Assembly (NCBI GenBank): GCA_905331475.1
Contig: CAJNYU010001081.1
Coordinates: 62,001 to 126,000, forward strand
Reading direction: 5' to 3'
Source of the DNA: Rotaria socialis
Taxonomy: Eukaryota; Rotifera; Eurotatoria; Philodinida; Philodinidae
Length of the DNA: 64,000 bases
The translations under genes and the position numbers were made by a program. Below, in pieces: positions 60,923-64,000 of this stretch (position 1 is its first letter; every line of letters begins with the position of its first letter). A model generated the notes under the pieces. The model did not search any database. It was not told where the DNA came from and was given only the letters and a program-made list of their open reading frames with translations.

Positions 60923-63900
60923 TGTGTTTTAATCAAATAAATTCAGTAATAACTATTGTGTTCAGGGAAGTTCATATGAAATGAAGAAGTGATCAAAGAG
61001 AAAGCTTCTATATCAAGAGAAAGAAAAACACATATGCACATTGTATCTTATTGTCTCTCTCACGCTGTCTCATTATTATAATACTTGCTGTTCAATAACC
61101 ATAATCCAAACGTTAAATGAATGGGGAGGAGAGATGATGCTTCACCCTTTTATATATGCCTCGATACGTTATATTCACCATTGAACATTTTTTCTATGTC
61201 GTTCAACATACGTATTTATATTTTAGTCATTCATTGAGATCGTATAATGAAGATGAAGAGAGAAAATGGGAGTAGCAGGCATGAGAGCGGACAAAAGAAA
61301 TTTCGTTTATTCTAACCTATATTTAAGAAGAAAATCAAATTATTTCAACGTCACTCTCGAGAAGACAATGAACGGTTGAAATTGTTTTGATGGTCAATAG
61401 CATAATACCGATTAATGTCTGCCTTCTTTGTCTATCGACAACGAATTGAATGTGTATTTATGAATGCCTACAAGAGTATATACGTTAATAGTAAGAATTA
61501 GGTTTGTTACTCTCTGATGCATAAGTTTGATTGTCTATTCAATCGAAAAAGAAAACGAAAAAGGATTCCAATCACACACAAAGTAATGGTCAATACAGAC
61601 GTGTATTGGGCAATAGCTTTAATCCGCCTTGGTTTTCTTCTTCATACTTACAATAGCCTTAGACGATGTCGGGTGAATTTTTATACAATTATATGTATTT
61701 AATCGAATGAAGGGTGTACATATGTCGCACAAATTGAGATAAAATTAAAGAACAGTGTAAGTTTTATGTACCCGTCTTATAGCATACGATAAATTTCTTT
61801 TTATTAAAGAAAAAAAAGTAATGCAAACATATTGAACAAATTGCGTCAAATAGCAACTAAGCTCGCAATTTTGCTATTAAGACATAATATTATGTAAGAA
61901 GTTGTAGAGTAGTAAAACTCCTTGATATTACAATAATTATGAACAACTATATTTTAAAATAGATCAACCAAAAAAAAAAAAAAAGAAACGATTCATATTT
62001 AATGTGCGTCAGGTCAGACACTGACAAAATCAATAACCTGTTTTTTCTCTAAAATGGCCAATGTGTGTCGTTCGATACTTTCTTTCGAGAATTTCATATA
62101 TCAAACAAAAACACTTTTTTTTCGTCTCGTGGTGGATATCTTTAAAAGAATATCGAACAGGACAGTAAATGCAATATACACTTGAGAATATAACAATCAC
62201 TTTCTAATAGTACTCAGAATAATCTTAAACTTGAACACAAAATAGCGACATGAAAATATTGTTGATAGATTTGACTATCGAAAATAATTAATATAAATGA
62301 TGTAATATTCTTCGCTAAAAGCAATTGTATACATAGTCATACTCAATAGATTAGTTAAAGAGTGTTCTACAGATCAATAGATTGTTATATTTTGTTTTAG
62401 ATATTGGTAAAATACTAATGCACAAGCTCTCTATTGAAAAGATGAAAAATTCTTTTTAAAGAATACTTTTGTCATTATGAAGAAATTTGAATACGAATGA
62501 ATTGATTTCTCATGTCACCAACTTATTAGATTGATACAAAAACAAGTTGACGCAACAAAGTTCGATTAGATTGTTTCGCATAGAAGTCACGCAGAAGAAA
62601 ATGAAAGTGATTTATTAAATTTTGTTAAGATCATGTCGATTGAAAATATGTGTCATTGTCAAGTAGATAGATATGTTAGTAAGCCCCTCAGGAAAGTCTT
62701 ATATCTTTCTATTCTGTTATTATTGCACGTTTAATAGTGCTTCAGAAGAAAATGGCACAATTAGTCACTCTAACGAGTATCGCTGTTGTCGCGACACACA
62801 CTCAAATACGCAATAATAACAAAAAGGGAAAGATATGGAATTTGCATATGTGCGTGTTCACAACGCATCGATGTAATCTTAAGAAGCCAGCATCTCTGCT
62901 AAATAAAGAGAAGTATACATGTTCAACTGAAAATGATTTACAATAATAATAATTTTTAATTGAAATGTTGGCATATCGATCGTCCTTGTGTCGACCGTAA
63001 TACCAAAAAAGAGATTGTGACGATGCGAAATGATGGAATTAATATATACCCTCGAGAATGATTTTGCAATGTATGGATACGGAAGGGGAAGCATTCATTT
63101 TAAATCTTATTGTCTAATTACTTGTAGCTTTTAATCAACTGATTTCTAATTAATTTTGAATGAAACGAGTTTTTTTTTCTGTTACAAAATCGTTAATGTG
63201 ATTTATGATTCGTGTGACTTTCAAAATTTTGATCGGCTATAATTTAACAAAAAAGAAAAACGATAATATGCTCATTGAACTCATCCGAATTTCATAATAC
63301 GAGCAAGCTTCAGTGTCTACTAAAATAAACAATCACATGAGTTCATTGATCAACGATTGATTTCAAACTTGAAACAATAAGAATTTATTTTTGTGCTCGG
63401 TTCATATATTTTTTCATAAATCGAACCTTATTCGTGACATGAAATTGTAGATATTCCTGTTCAAAAATACTTGACTGCAAAAAAATAGATCTTCCACCGC
63501 ATACATATGTTGAATCGTACAGTGGCCATGAAAACAAAAGGAAAACGTTGCTATCAGTTGTCAGTGTCAATTAGATGCATGTTGTGTTATTTTCGTCGAC
63601 TATAGAAATATAAACAATTTTTTTTACAATTAATCACGATTAGCACATGCGAATGTCAACATTTATTATGGGACTGTTTTGATGTCACAATTGTTGTTGA
63701 TTGACAAAGGAAAATATTCTAGTTGTAAGCCAGCAAATACTTTCATTCAGACAGGCTGTTTTTAATGTCATCGTCAAATTTGCTATAGAAAAAGCTTATC
63801 TCTACTGATGTACCGAATGGTACCTGAGTCCCATGTGCGCAGAATAAAAAATATAGTGTCCGGTACTCTCAATTGCTATGAAAGAATTCGATTTCGTTGT

Positions 63901-64000
63901 TCTACGGATAGAAGAAATTATATATTTCATAAGAAAAATATTATCTATAGAGCCTGTTTCTTGGAGAGAATAATAATGATGATGAAGAACCCATGGAAAA
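60923..64000. other. Upstream/intergenic, 3.1 kb, no supported gene
   Basis: The proximal part should contain the promoter of the laminin-G gene. The short frames at 61517, 62737, 62879 and 63385 show no domain, no splice context and biased composition. I saw no repeats beyond short A/T runs (for example an A-run at 61971-61984). Confidence 0.4.

Noticed and set aside
61517..63570. Short frames in the last 3 kb
   Set aside because: 61-71 codons, unrelated to any family I know, with no promoter, splice or polyadenylation context.

Overview
This is an AT-rich window from an intron-bearing animal genome. Most introns are 50-80 bp with ordinary GT/AG ends, genes are compact, and degenerate transposon copies lie between them. 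Orthologues of QTRT2, myosin VIIa, RPP30, TAF9 and GDP-L-fucose synthase can be assembled exon by exon with consistent splice phases. With a nematode/spiralian-type (GAR-2-like) muscarinic receptor, several family-less ORFs and short introns, a small protostome fits best. I suspect a bdelloid rotifer, but that is inference. No prokaryotic feature (operon, CRISPR, Shine-Dalgarno site) is present.

Layout. 0.3-1.7 kb: QTRT2 (-), the non-catalytic half of the queuosine tRNA transglycosylase. 3.6-4.4 kb: an unrecognised Ser-rich protein (-). 5.7-5.9 kb: a small element bounded by ACCCAG...CTGGGT and filled with one repeated word. 7.2-14.2 kb: a decayed non-LTR retrotransposon (+) flanked by a 14-bp target-site duplication. 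Its ORF1 carries two nested insertions, and each can be removed cleanly to bring the coding halves together. 14.9-23.9 kb: a complete 26-exon myosin VIIa gene (-), predicted 2231 aa. 26.0-27.0 kb: RPP30 (+). 28.8-31.4 kb: an SLC22-like transporter (+) with a 2-nt frame disruption. 35.0-37.0 kb: a muscarinic-type acetylcholine receptor (-). 39.0 kb: an orphan helical protein (+). 42.2-43.0 kb: TAF9 (-), divergent from GDP-L-fucose synthase (43.7-46.5 kb, +), whose sixth intron carries a MITE-like element. 47.1 kb: an orphan four-helix membrane protein (+).

48.4-60.9 kb (-) is the most unusual locus. The downstream part encodes ten EGF repeats, one membrane segment and a cytoplasmic WD40 propeller. 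The upstream part encodes a signal peptide and about five laminin-G domains. The last laminin-G exon ends at a consensus donor in the same phase as the first EGF exon, so the two parts can be read as one Crumbs/neurexin-like receptor of about 1922 aa with a WD40 tail. A short alternative first exon with its own signal peptide lies between them. 60.9-64 kb shows nothing I can support.

The genes do not form one pathway. They are housekeeping (queuosine tRNA, RNase P, TFIID/SAGA, GDP-fucose) and cell-surface or cytoskeletal genes placed side by side.
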